From Agrocybe praecox (Eukaryota; Basidiomycota; Agaricomycetes; Agaricales; Agrocybaceae), in assembly GCA_964017145.1 (NCBI GenBank), contig OZ024843.1, positions 735,001 to 799,000 of the forward strand: DNA of 64,000 bases, read 5' to 3'. The position numbers and the translations under genes are program-made. Below are positions 11,761-22,623 of this stretch, piece after piece. Under the pieces are notes generated by a model that was given only the letters and a program-made list of their open reading frames with translations, made no database searches and was not told where the DNA came from. Within the stretch, counting starts at the first letter, position 1; every line of letters begins with the position of its first letter.

Positions 11761-12970
11761 GATGAGAACGATAAGCGGGTGGGCGAGGAGGCGAACTTTG
11801 GAAAAGAAAGAACGTCTATATGTGAGATTTGGGGGGAGTGAGTCAAACGAAAACATTTGTTGGGGGGAAAGTCGGTTTATATAGCAAACTAACCATGGCG
11901 TATAATAACCATTGTAATGGAATGTTGAGGATAACAATTGATGCATGAATGACGAGGATTGTTTGAAATAACAGGAGTCGGTAAATCCTGCGCCTGGCAC
12001 CTCTCAGCTCTGCTCCCTAGACTCCGAGTGGGTTTTTATTAGGTTGGATAAACCGTATGTCGGACCTACCAGGATTCAAGATATCTTTCAATGCTCCGCC
12101 GCCTTCGCCAAAGCAAAACATCAACCTCTCCAATGCATTCCGTGGTGATGATAAAGTCATGACCCCCAAGAGAAAAGCGAGGACAGTGAGAAATGTTCCC
12201 GTCAAGCGTACACAAAATCCTCAACGTATGATTACCTCAAAATCGGGTGAAGGTATGCACGCGTTTTGCCCTACAGCATTAAAACGTATCAGCGTATAAG
12301 TTCTAGGGACCAGCCATCGTGTAGACTCTCGAACTCGAGTTCAGTCAGCGATTCCTGATGGCTCGTTCTCGGGTTTGTCGTATGAAGAAGCTGAGTACGG
12401 CATGGAGGGCGAAATGTTTACCGTGGGCAATCCTGAGGTGGATGATGACGTAGGTGCTAGTAGTGGACACGCTGATGTACCCATTCGTCACGCTATCCCA
12501 GACAACGAATTTGACTTGTTCGTAGAGTCTGTCTTCGCGGAGGAATGCGCCTTTTGGCAACTTTCCCGGACTATGTTTATTACCAATGGATGGGATACAA
12601 GGACACATTCTCCTTCATCAAATTGGTATCATATCCAACAGGTTTTCACCGGAAGTACCCGATCAATTGCTTGTCTCTGTCCGGAAAGAAAACAGTTTAC
12701 CAATTGTTTCCACGTCCGGTTTCTGAACGAATACGGGGACGAAAGGTTTCCAGTTGACTATCGAATGGCAGGTGCGTCCATCAAAATTCTCAGCGTTAAT
12801 TTGAACTTACGTTTGCGGTTTTTCTAGCCGACGAAAATAGAACCTTCCTTTTTTCTAGATATATCACAGATTTTGACGCTCCATGTCCAAAATATCATAA
12901 TGTATTTACGGTATCTTCCAGGGGGTCTCAGGGCTCCATCAAGAACCGTGCTATAGTTGAGCATCACGGC

Positions 12971-12978
12971 GATGACTC
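12971..12978. repeat. target-site duplication, left copy (GATGACTC)
   Basis: Exact 8-bp match to 16380-16387 at the two edges of the inserted element. Keeping one copy restores codons for H-G-D-D-S-G-A-G-T-W-T-C in the KDZ frame. Confidence 0.85.
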
Positions 12979-12996
12979 ACCTGTAGCAGGCAACCT

Positions 12997-13460
12997 CATG
13001 TATGAAACCTGGGCAGTTGGCTGACATAAGTCATACATCAGGGAGGGCAACTGCCCAAGGTGGCCAGTGATATATGAGTGCTTATAAAGCACACTGGGGT
13101 GGCCATATAGGCTGAGTGGGCGAAATTGGCAGATGCCTTAGGCAAATAGGCATAAACATTGCAGGATTTGGCCATTTTTGCAGTATTTGGGCAATAGCGG
13201 AAGAATGAATGGGTGGTTTGGGGCGCTTGTTGGGAGGTTAGGATCAGATAATTAATCCTGATTTTTTGGCGCCCTTTGCCCCACCAGAAAGGAATGTTAC
13301 GGGATGGATGCGCAGAAGCAAAACTGGATGACGTGTTATTTTTAGACGTCATAATATTCTTTTGGGCGCTGCGCTATTTTTAATATTTTGTAATCATTTT
13401 TTCGTACATACTATATTTACTTTACATGCATAAATCTAGATTAGATTAGATACAAAAAAA
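12997..13460 (+). repeat. left outer arm of foldback element
   Basis: Reverse complement of the right outer arm. It begins CATGTATGAAACCTGGGCAG and runs to TAAATCTAGATTAGA. Similarity continues inward with more differences. Confidence 0.85.
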
Positions 13461-13585
13461 AAAACATTTTGGCATATGTTTTAGACGTAGTTCCCTATTT
13501 GGCACTTATTACCATTTTGGTAAATCTTTCAAACACATGAAAATTGATCTTATTATTGTAGAATACATTACATTTATTAACTAAT

Positions 13586-13835
13586 GTGGTACCTACGCGC
13601 TTGTTGGTGCTTACCCGGTCGCTGGTGCCCACGCGCTGGTGCCCACCCGCCTGGTGGTGCCTACGCGTTGGTGCTACGTGCTCGGTGGTGCCTACGCCCT
13701 GGTGCCTACGCGCTCGGTGGTGCCTACGCGTTCGGTGGTGCCTACGTGCTCGGTGGTGCCTACGCCCTGGTGCCTACCCACCTGGTGGTGCCTACGCGTT
13801 GGTGCATACGCGCTCGCTGGTGCCTACCCTCCTCC
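13586..13835 (+). repeat. minisatellite, about 15-18-bp unit GGTGCCTACGCGCTC
   Basis: Tandem variants of GGTGCCTACGCGCTCG and GGTGCCTACGCCCT. The inverted counterpart (AGCACCAGCGAGCG type) is at 15540-15725 in the other arm. Long frames across it are low-complexity artefacts. Confidence 0.8.
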
Positions 13836-13839
13836 TCGT

Positions 13840-14440
13840 CCTCGTCGTAGCTGGTCACACTCATCGCCCTCGCCCTCGTCGTGGGTGGTCCTCCTCCTCC
13901 TCGTGGTCGTCTGCGTCGTGGGTGGTCACCCGCGTCGTTGTGGTCGTTGTGGTCGTCCGCGAGGTGCGTGGTCACCCTCGTCGTGTTCTTCCGCGTCGTT
14001 GGTGGTCACCCGCGTCGTCGTGGTGGTCCTTCTCCTACTCGTGGTCGTCCGCGAGGTGCGTGGTCACCCTCGTGGTCGTCGTGGGCCTCCACCTCGTCGT
14101 CGTCGTGGTCGTCCGCGAGGTGCGTGCTCACCCACGTCGTCGTCGTCACCCTCGTCGTCGTCGTCGTGGGCTTCCACCTCGTGGTCGTCGTGGTCGTCCG
14201 CGAGGTGCGTGCTCACCCACGTCGTCGTCGTCCGCATCGTGAGTGGTCACCCGCGTGGCCTCCTCGTCGTCGTCCGCGTCGTGGGCGATCACCCGCGTCA
14301 TCGTTGTGGGCCTCCTCCTCCTCGTGGTCGTCATGGTCGTCGTCGTCGTGGGTGCTCACCCTCGTCGTGTTCGTCCGCGTCGTGGGTGGTTGTCCTCGTT
14401 GTGGGCGATCGTCCTCGTCGTGGGTGGTCGTGAGGGAGCC
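13840..14440 (+). repeat. GTCGTCGTGG-rich low-complexity repeat
   Basis: Imperfect repeats of CGTCGTGG, GTGGTCGTC and CCGCGAGGTGCGTG. Strong C/G strand skew, with the counterpart rich in ACGACGACC at 15300-15530. No plausible protein is encoded. Confidence 0.8.
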
Positions 14441-15299
14441 TCACACCATACCAGGCACTGCCCACATCCCTGCAGTGAGGGGAGGGGCTAGGTGCAAAGT
14501 GCCGGCGTGGCGATGGGCGTTGATAAGGAAGAAATGAACGCGCGTTGGTTCATTTCTTTCCAAATCGGGCCTTTCCCACGCCGGTCCGGCGCATAGCCGG
14601 TTCAAGCTCGTCGCTGTGCTCGACGACGAGAAGGTCTCTGGCAACGGTAAGTTTAAAGTAAGTAGTAGAATATGTTAGTATAGTCAATAAAATTACTTAT
14701 GTCAAAAAAAAATCGAGGAAAATTTAATAAAATTTCTTTGAATGCTCATCGGTTTGGAGAGTACATGTGCTCACTTTCCAACTCGATGCATTTTTCGTGC
14801 GTTAATGAATAACATGTTCATAACATTCTCTGGTGTCCTTTTTTTTCTTCTGTTAAAAATAGATAGTGTATTTCTACTACTTAGTACTCTAATATAAATA
14901 AAATTGTGAAATTTTCATTGAGAATATGAATTATTCTCTTCACCTGTCGAACCGAAATCAGCACGCTCGCCATATAAATTATGTTTTTCAATGTTTTTTT
15001 TTACAGAAAACATAAAAGACCGTTTATTTTTTTGCACTAACTAGCTTTTGATAATTTTATAATGTTTACTACTAATTTGCAACTATGTAATATGCTATGT
15101 GTCTCTCGCCATCGTCGAGCACGACGATGAGCTCGACCCGGTTATAGACCGGGCCGGCGTGAGAACCTGCCGGATTTGGAAGAAATCAACCAACCGATGG
15201 TTGATTTCTTCCCTATCATCCCCCATCATCACCACCACCACCATCGTCAAGCTTCTGTACCTAGCCCCTCCCCTCACAATGACGGTGACGACGTAGCGA

Positions 15300-15730
15300 T
15301 CACGACGAGGCAACATCAACGAGGCAACGACGGCAACAACGACGTCAACTAAGAAGCAACGACCACGACCACGACGAGGACGAGGACGACGCAGCTACGA
15401 CGTAACGAGGACGCAACGAGGACCAGGATGAGGACGACGCAGCGATGACGCAACGACGACCACGACGACCACGAGGAGGATGAGGATGAGGACGACGACG
15501 CAACGACCACGACCACGACCATGACGAGGAGGCAACGGGGAGGCACGAGTGAGCGCGACGGGTGGGCACCACCGTCTAGGCACCAGCGAGTGCAATGGGG
15601 GCACCAGCGAGTGCAACGGGTAGACACCAGGGGGTACCACCAGCGAGCGCGTACACACCAACGCGTACGCACCACCGAGCGGTTAAGCACCAGCGCGTAG
15701 CACCAGCGAGCGCGTACGTATCAGCAAGCG
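15300..15730 (+). repeat. inverted counterpart of the minisatellite block
   Basis: ACGACGACC-type and then AGCACCAGCGAGCG-type repeats, the mirror of 13586-14440 but about half as long, so the arms differ mainly in repeat copy number. Confidence 0.75.
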
Positions 15731-15899
15731 AGTACGCCCCATGTCCCTCAGTATATTAGTTAACAAATATAACGTACTGTAACATACGAAATAAAATATG
15801 TTTTTGAATGTTTTTATATGTTGTAAAAAGGATGTGCCCAAAAGGGAAATAACTGCCAAATAGAGAACTACCGTCTAAAACATAAGCTAAAAGGTCATT

Positions 15900-16360
15900 T
15901 TTAGTATCTGGTCTAATCTAGATTTATGCATGTAAAGTAAATATAGTATGTACGAAAAAATGATTACAAAATATTAAAAATAGCGCAGCGCCCAAAAGAA
16001 TATTATGACGTCTAAAAATAACACGTCATCCAGTTTTGCTTCTGCGCATCCATCCCGTAACATTCCTTTCTGGTGGGGCAAAGGGCGCCAAAAAATCAGG
16101 ATTAATTATCTGATCCTAACCTCCCAACAAGCGCCCCAAACCACCCATTCATTCTTCCGCTATTGCCCAAATACTGCAAAAATGGCCAAATCCTGCAATG
16201 TTTATGCCTATTTGCCTAAGGCATCTGCCAATTTCGCCCACTCAGCCTATATGGCCACCCCAGTGTGCTTTATAAGCACTCATATATCACTGGCCACCTT
16301 GGGCAGTTGCCCTCCCTGATGTATGACTTATGTCAGCCAACTGCCCAGGTTTCATACATG
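15900..16360 (+). repeat. right outer arm of foldback element
   Basis: Begins near TCTAATCTAGATTTATGCAT and ends CTGCCCAGGTTTCATACATG. It is the reverse complement of 12997-13460, and no difference was noticed in the outer 360 bp. Confidence 0.85.
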
Positions 16361-16379
16361 AAAGTAACAGCTAAGGCTG

Positions 16380-16387
16380 GATGACTC
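16380..16387. repeat. target-site duplication, right copy (GATGACTC)
   Basis: Exact repeat of 12971-12978. The KDZ reading frame resumes directly after it with TGGAGCTGGAACGTGG. Confidence 0.85.
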
Positions 16388-18833
16388 TGGAGCTGGAACG
16401 TGGACATGTTCCAAAGATCTGAGAGTTCAGAACTGCCTCCATATCAACACAGCACGGGATATGTTACAGCAGTACGTGCAAAAAGATTCGTCGGCCAAGG
16501 ATAAAAACGTCGAGCATGGACATACTATCTACGATGGTACGTGTTATGCCGTGGTTCATGTAACCGCAACTTAGAATTTACATTTACCCTACTTCAAGAT
16601 CCTCCTGTTCGTCAGGCTTCCGAAGATAGATACTGTGTCTCGTACCTTCCGCTGCCGCCACCTGTATGGGCAAGGGTATCAGGCGATCCACACCCTCATC
16701 CTATTGCTATCGACGACACCCCCCCACAGTTGATCCCGCTGACTGAACAGTCGACGTGCGGCTGTAATCCGGCTGCAAGGGTATTTTACGATTGCAGCAA
16801 GCCTAAATCTACGGTGACTTGTGAGGTCTACGGTTTTAAGAGGACATGGACCACCGAAATCGAAATTCAAAAATGCCCAAGGTGCAAGCATCGATATATT
16901 GGACCGGACTGTCGCGAACTGGGAATATTCAACTGGAATAATCGATTGCTATTTATGCACGAGCTCTTGGACGATTATACATGCACATACACCACATCAG
17001 AAACGCCATTCGTTGCCTGGGTGTCTGTTGTTGCGCGCAGATATGAATCTCGCCAATCTGGCAAACCATTCGTCTCTGATAAACGCTTTCGCTCGGTATG
17101 GTTTGCTTACGCCCGATTACTGGAGCTGGAGGGCGACTTTAGATGCCCGACTTGTGGCCCAACGCCCAAGGTCACCATATGGGATGGGGTGACGTTATCT
17201 TTCAGTAGAAAAAATATTCTTTCTACGCTGCGACCGCCAACGACAATTCACAAGGACTCACCTATACGTGCTGATACTCGCTATCCAGTACGACCGCAAT
17301 GTCTCGAGGACAAGGCTATCAGGCGAAAGATACGGCTAATTCTCTCTACTCCACTCTTATTCACATTAAACCTGTCCAGGGCAGACTCAGAGGCAGACAT
17401 TTCCCAAGCCGAGGAGGATAATCAAGACGGTGAAGAGAGGCAGAAAGCTAAAGCGGAAGAACGCCGACGAAAGAAATTGGAATCGCTGCAAGAGCGTCTG
17501 GACGCCATTCCAGACGTTCTTTTAGCTCTGTTCAAAGTAAATCAGGCTCTGGGTGCGCTGTTCGACGCTTGCTATGGACCTAACCGCGTATACGAATCTC
17601 TCGCGGAGTCACCGGATTGCTACCGCCAATTATTCCTACAACTCGCTGCAGAAGAATCCGTCACGCAACTCGCATCGCGGCCGACACTTGTCGACCTGGC
17701 CAAATTCGTACAAAACCCGATCCTGCCAAATGTATCCTATATCACGATGCTACCTGCTTTCTACAAGGTAATATTATATGAATTTTGTCGGGGAACTACT
17801 GAGTGTGTCTCTACTGAAATGTTGGAGATTTGTAAATGGTTGCTCCTTCGTGGATGGTCTGTCCTATTCGCGATGATGAATGATCAAGACGGTAGCGAAG
17901 GCTTGGTTGAAATGGATGATATTAATTTGGACTGGAGACAGGTACGTGTAGCCGCGCGTTCTTTACCAGAAAAACGAATACTAAATTCGCGTTCAGACCG
18001 GATCATGCTACAGTATGCCCCAGATACGTCACCGACCTTACTACCCCAAACTTGCACACGATGGGCAGCTTGATAAAGGCGGGAGAGAAGCAAAAGAGAG
18101 CAGCGGAGAAGGATGCGGAAAATACTTCTCAACTTACGGACAGCAAAGACTCACCGGAGGTTTGATGGTGGTCTGGTGTACGCACAGCATATCCTACGGT
18201 TTTCACTGTATACCCACGGCCGAGGGAAGAAATGAGGTGTTCTCGGCCATCTACACGCACTGGGAGAAGGCACCATCCACAGTGATATACGACTTCGCCT
18301 GTAACCTACAGCCCTACTGCATGACTCGAGAGCCGGATTTCTTCGCCGATACCACATTTTTGATTGACCTATTCCACAGCGCCGGACATACCAAATGCGG
18401 AAAGGCGTCTTTTTTGTCCAATTATATGGACACGAACCCAAATCTCTTGGAGATAAACAGCAGCGCAGCAGAATGCGGTAACGGTGGCATCCTCCGCATT
18501 CGAAAATCGGTCAGTTATATGTCACAAGAGCGGGCGATCCTCTACACGAAGGTGTATATGTCGATCTGGAATCGCCTCAAAATACGGGAGATGGAAAAAC
18601 ATATGCCGCAACGTAGTAGTATATAAATTATATTTTGATATGTTTTCCGACTTGAGGTGAACCTGAAGGAGATAACAGTGATATCTGCTCTATTAAACAG
18701 GTGCATGGTCATATTTGAACTTCGTTGTGTTGTCGTGTATAACAATCCAATAATTACAACGGGCAAATGAGTCAATTGCTCTATGTAACAGTCTACGGTA
18801 AGGTCAATATGATGAGTAAATACTGGGTGGAAA

Positions 18834-19466
18834 TCATTCGCTGAGCCAGACATCACTGGGAGTAATGTAGCCATCGTCGGTTCCGTCGTTGTCGTCCGAC
18901 TCCCTAAGGTCCGCCGTAAAATATACGCCATCGTCCGTGTTGTCTTCTGACTCTGTACAATGAGATATGTCGCTGTCATCACTTGATTCTTCGTTCGCCT
19001 GTTGCTGTCGTTGCTCGATGTGTTCAATGGGACGAGGTCGATAGCGTGGAGGAATGGAGTTATAGTTGAGACCGAGTTGACGATGCAGCCTCAAAATCAG
19101 GTCTTCGATTCCATCAAATTCGTCGTCAAAATACCCCCAAGGCCTGTAAATAAGAAATTCATTTTCTTCGACTTCTTCTCCCTGTCTGCGTGAGCTAAAT
19201 CGCCAGTGCGGCCGTTGTCGTGCTCTGTATACCATATACCGGTCATTGGGTGGTATCAACCTTCGCAGAAGTGGTTCCCCGTATAAGAAAAATCGTCCTC
19301 CAACCAGAGTGCCTCTCCAATTCAAGCGACCTCTCCCGAACAGAGGACCTTGAGACGTTCCCTGAAAATGCGAGTAATCAAAACGAGAAACTCAAGATGC
19401 AATGGATGCTATAGGTTGACGTACGTAATAGTATATGAAAACATGGACTGCCGGGAAGGATGCCAT
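18834..19466 (-). CDS. hypothetical protein with acidic C-terminus
   Basis: Two minus-strand exons, 19466-19425 and 19361-18834, are joined over a 63-nt intron (GTACGT donor, TTTTCAG acceptor) and give 189 residues. It begins MASFPAVHVFIYYY, continues GTSQGPLFGRGRLNWRG, and has a basic aromatic region (YMVYRARQRPHWRFSSRR), a middle rich in acidic residues, and a tail with SSDDSDISHCTESEDNTDD. No domain recognised. It is convergent with the KDZ gene, ending 208 bp from it, and may belong to the transposon-derived neighbourhood; that link is only positional. Confidence 0.5.
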
Positions 19467-19553
19467 GATGAGCTCTCGAATCAACCTCGAATAGCTTCAG
19501 AGAATGGTGAGGGTGTAAGAAATACTCGCGCGGACGGTGATATAATGGCTATC

Positions 19554-19729
19554 TCACTGAGGTAACTGTTTGAATTAGCAGTCAATATACGTAGGTTTCT
19601 AGATACAGTCGTATGGATGGCTCCCACAAGCCATCGTTAAGTCACTGAGGTAACTGTTTGAATTAGCAGTCAATATATGTATGTTTCTAGATACAGTCGT
19701 ATGGATGGCTCCCACAAGCCATCGTTAAG
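19554..19729 (+). repeat. tandem duplication of 88 bp (two copies)
   Basis: Copies 19554-19641 and 19642-19729 both read TCACTGAGGTAACTGTTTGA through CCATCGTTAAG, with about two differences (CGTAGG against TGTATG). Each copy contains GATGGCT...AGCCATC, a short inverted repeat. Confidence 0.9.
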
Positions 19730-19860
19730 TCAGCGGTAATTGCCAATTGGATGTACGGGAGTAATACGCGATCGTTATCCATTCTCCCTTTCCCATCCCA
19801 AACCCAGTATCACGATTTAAGGCTTTCTTCCGTTCACTCCAGTGCCTCTTCCCAGATTCA

Positions 19861-20537
19861 ATGCAGATAAAAGGCGGTATATCCACTGATGATCCCACAG
19901 TCCCTGGGGGTACTATCGCTCCTTTAAGTGACAGGCAAGAGAGCTGCCCGAACGAGGATTATCTCCCCCAATACACCAACCAGCAAACACCTGGACAGAC
20001 CATCAGCCTGTGTATTCTACACCCCTTCACTACGAACCTCTGCACCTTGGGAGGGCACGAGCACTTGATGTGCCATGTCGGGACCGAGCCAACACCGGAG
20101 AGTCGGAAGGCAGTCATTGAGGCGATATTTTCTGCTCGTGAGTTTGTAAGTTTCTCAATATGCTGATCCTGATGACCTTGATAGAAGATAATGGGAAATG
20201 CGCATGCATTTGGTGTGCTATCCATGCATCTCGTGAACCTCGCTCCTGGGGTGATGCCGATCATGATCAGCCATCCAGAGAGAATGAAGATCATGAAGAT
20301 CTCCCCGGCAATGCAGATAACAGTGACAATGCTCCCTTCAGTGATGGAGACCACGACGGTTCTCCCAGAAATGATAGGGCCTCCGGCTCAGCTCGGTCAA
20401 GGGATGATGAAGACAACTTATGGTGGGATGAGCACTACGAGCCCGAGCCATATTGCAATTGCGATTCGGAGTTTGGGTATGATTCTGATGGAGAGGTTCG
20501 CCATTACGGGCTCGAATGTCCATTCAAGTACAGATGA
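19861..20537 (+). CDS. hypothetical acidic protein with Cys pairs
   Basis: Exons 19861-20137 and 20185-20537 give 209 residues. I chose the GTGAGT donor at 20138 rather than GTAAGT at 20146, because only the former leads into the frame QDNGKCACIWCAIHASREP. The product has a Cys/His-containing N-terminal half (ISLCILHPFTTNLC, HEHLMCHVG), then CACIWC, a long Asp/Glu/Ser/Asn region, and a C-terminal YCNCDS before HYGLECPFKYR. No family recognised. The Cys pairs may bind metal. The start could lie upstream, as no core promoter is obvious. Confidence 0.5.
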
Positions 20538-20541
20538 ATAA

Positions 20542-21158
20542 AGTTGCATTTTTTGTCGGTCTTGCACACTATTGTACTGAATTAGGCTTGCTATCATTTG
20601 ATACGTCCTTTTTTGGGGCTGAACGTCATCATCCATGAAAGCCTGAAGACGATTGTTTTGTGAAGCTATGAGCAATTGATGGGCTGGGATAACTATCGTT
20701 CGCATATTATTTCAGCTCCTGTGAATGATGGTTATACCAAGCCGTCACTAATAAGTAGGTTATGCTACGATTGTTTAGTACAGCCATCGATATGAGAGAC
20801 CAGGATGATACTTACGATGGTTTAGTCTAGCCATTTAACTTACCTGTTCTATTTTAAGATACGCGTCGCGTCCTCGGCCACGTCCTATATATGGACATGA
20901 GCCCCTTTTGGATAACCTCGCCGCTCATCACAAATGACGCGACTTTTTGACATTTCTGGATCTAGAAAGTGTACGCTGCCTTCCAACAGGGCCAGACTTG
21001 TAGCCTCTGGCAGACTTGTCATCATCAGACACCTTCCCGTCCGAGCTACCATCGTGCGCAATATTTCCTTGTCTTTCCCTGAGACCACGGCTCGTCGGCC
21101 TCGCTCACGACACGGCTGCTGAGCCGTGAGGCTGATTGCTATAATAAGTAGTAAGGGT
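20542..21158. other. intergenic, with short repeated phrases
   Basis: No gene recognised. GATGGTTTAGTCTAGCCAT near 20816 recurs in altered form at 21546 (GATGGTTTGGTCTAGCCAT), each followed within 100 bp by a GCGTCGC/GGACGCG-type phrase, so these two stretches are copies of one repeat flanking the tandem array. Confidence 0.55.
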
Positions 21159-21500
21159 GTGCATGGCGGACTGTTATCGTAAACAATCACAAACGCCAGA
21201 CCATTTGATGGCTGTTATATAACGCCATTAGCGTACTGCAGAGACAAAGCGACTGTTGTTGTAAGCCATTGGAAGAGGGAGGATGTGCATGACGAACTGT
21301 TATCGTAAACAATCACAAACGCCAGACTATTTGATGGCTGTTGTATAAAGCCATCAGCGTACCACAGGGACAAAGCGACTGTTACTGTAAGCTATTGGAA
21401 GAGTGAGGATGTCCATGGCGGACTGTTATCGTAAGCAATGTCAGATGCCAGACTGTTTGGCGACTGTTATATAACGCCATCAGCGTACCGCACACAGGGT
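21159..21500 (+). repeat. 126-bp tandem repeat, about 2.7 copies
   Basis: Copies start at 21159, 21285 and 21411 with GTGCATGGCGGACTGTTATC and variants. Shared phrases include CAATCACAAACGCCAGAC, ATGGCTGTTATATAACGCCAT and GACAAAGCGACTGTT. Copies differ by scattered substitutions. Confidence 0.9.
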
Positions 21501-22177
21501 AAGCCAAGGAGACGACTATTATGATACGCTATTGGATGAAATGGGTGATGGTTTGGTCTAGCCATCATATCACGCGTTACTAAATATAAACCTGTTTATA
21601 TCTGGCAGCGCGTCGCATTAATTTCTGATTCAGGTCGCGTTCTATATTTGGACGCGCCGTTCCATTTTTGGAATCATCATGTCACTCACATATTGACGCT
21701 CGTGTCTGAATACTTTGCGTCTGTTCACAGGTGAGCTGCATGCTACTTCTTCTTGCACATTAACCTGCTGCTCATTACCTAGCACTATCTCCTCCAACGC
21801 GGGTTAACGAACACATTGGTGGGCCTGATGCAATACCACACGGTCTCGGGGATTGATATGTGAAGGATGGATACTGTACTCACAGTCTTTCAAAAGCTAT
21901 TATCTGCTGAATTATAATGCGGTTGACTGTTGAGCATATGTTTTAGCATAATAACATACCTATCATGTAATGACGAGGTAATAGAAGTCAATTAAAGCTT
22001 TTCTCGCGTTCCAAAAGAAGTCAGTAAGAGGTGGGCTGTACTTTTCTTATCAACCATCACATCTGGAAGTCATCCAGAGCTCCTGTAAGTCGTTTTAACT
22101 CGTTGTTTTTACTCTTAAATGGTGTTTGAGGATGATCAGGCACCATCTGCAACAGATTCAAAGCCAAAACACGAGCA
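21501..22177. other. intergenic, no gene recognised
   Basis: Holds the second copy of the array-flanking repeat at about 21540-21660. No coding signal seen in the rest. Confidence 0.5.
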
Positions 22178-22623
22178 ATGCAGATCACAGTCAGGATAGA
22201 AACCCCCATTCTGTGCGGAAAGAAAGCACCGGCGCTCGGAAAGAACTTGGAAATATTGCGCGCTCACCTCGAGAAGGACATTGAAAGGATACGAGATATC
22301 GCGGAGCAACATGCAGCAGGGAGAGGCGGGGTCGACGGTGGAACAATTGTCATCGTGTGAGTGGTTTTATTATATAATTTCGATTGTTTTGCGAGCCCCT
22401 TCGAAGGACACCGCTTCACGCAACAACACTTGACCAGGACCGACACATTACCGTCCGCTTATTCCTGTCAAACGGGGACTGCATTGGCACCATGCACGTT
22501 TACGAAAATGAAAATAAAGAAATCGCATTCAAAGTAGCCCACACACCGGGAACTATGACGATGGACACCCTCAATAGGGACGGAAAGCTTCGGGATATCA
22601 TCGAAAATTGGACCCTTCCTTGA
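22178..22623 (+). CDS. small hypothetical protein
   Basis: Exons 22178-22354 and 22396-22623 give 134 residues if the donor is GTGTGA at 22355, a weaker splice site than most here. It begins MQITVRIETPILCG, has a helical segment (LEILRAHLEKDIERIRDI), and ends in a beta-rich part with ITVRLFLSNGDCIGTMHV and MTMDTLNRDGKLRDIIENW. No domain recognised. The second exon looks more convincingly coding than the first. Confidence 0.4.

Larger units (their letters stand above)
12979..16379. mobile_element. non-autonomous foldback-type DNA transposon, 3.4 kb, hAT-like target duplication
   Basis: The element is one large inverted repeat. Outer arms (about 12997-13460 and 15900-16360) are near-identical: both encode the same 104-residue spurious frame. 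Further in, both arms carry G+C-rich minisatellites (about 13590-14440 and 15300-15730). The innermost arms (14530-14645 and 15100-15190) also pair. A central AT-rich loop of about 450 bp remains. Ends read ACCTGTAGC on the left and, reverse complemented, CAGCCTTAGC on the right, so the outermost 20 bp are only partly symmetrical. Flanks carry an exact 8-bp duplication, as in hAT elements. No transposase is encoded, so it needs a helper elsewhere. Long arms built partly of short tandem repeats resemble foldback elements described in animals. Confidence 0.85.
12057..18626 (+). pseudogene. KDZ-family transposase (CxC type) split by an inserted foldback element
   Basis: Exons 12057-12252, 12307-12771, 12828-12978 plus 16388-16536, 16599-17941 and 18024-18626 give 968 residues once the insertion is left out. 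A SWIM-like zinc motif (CLCPERKQFTNCFH) sits at about 12672-12713, and a second (CSKDLRVQNCLH) at 16407-16442. The middle holds the Cys-rich cluster known from KDZ proteins (CPRCKHRYIGPD, ELLDDYTCTYTTSETPF, CPTCGPTPKVTIWDGVT). The catalytic RNase H-like part has TGGLMVVWCTHSISYGF, VIYDFAC (Asp at 18291), IDLFHSAGHTKCG (Asp at 18366) and NSSAAECGN (Glu at 18471). I see no other stop or frameshift, so the insertion is the only evident lesion. KDZ transposases mobilise large DNA elements in basidiomycetes. Terminal repeats of this copy were not found. Confidence 0.85.

Noticed and set aside
13038..13352. Identical 104-codon frames in both foldback arms (also 16005-16319)
   Set aside because: The identity is at DNA level across the whole arm, the frame is broken in the solo copy at 7505-7863, and no homology is recognised. 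Treated as arm sequence, not a gene.
13584..14537. Long overlapping frames of up to 264 codons on the plus strand
   Set aside because: They are readings of G+C-rich minisatellites in three frames and end at the repeat edges. Composition is Val/Ser/Arg/Trp repeats with no protein-like pattern.
21159..21500. Repeat array considered as CRISPR
   Set aside because: Eukaryotic context, units of 126 bp repeated end to end with no unique spacers.
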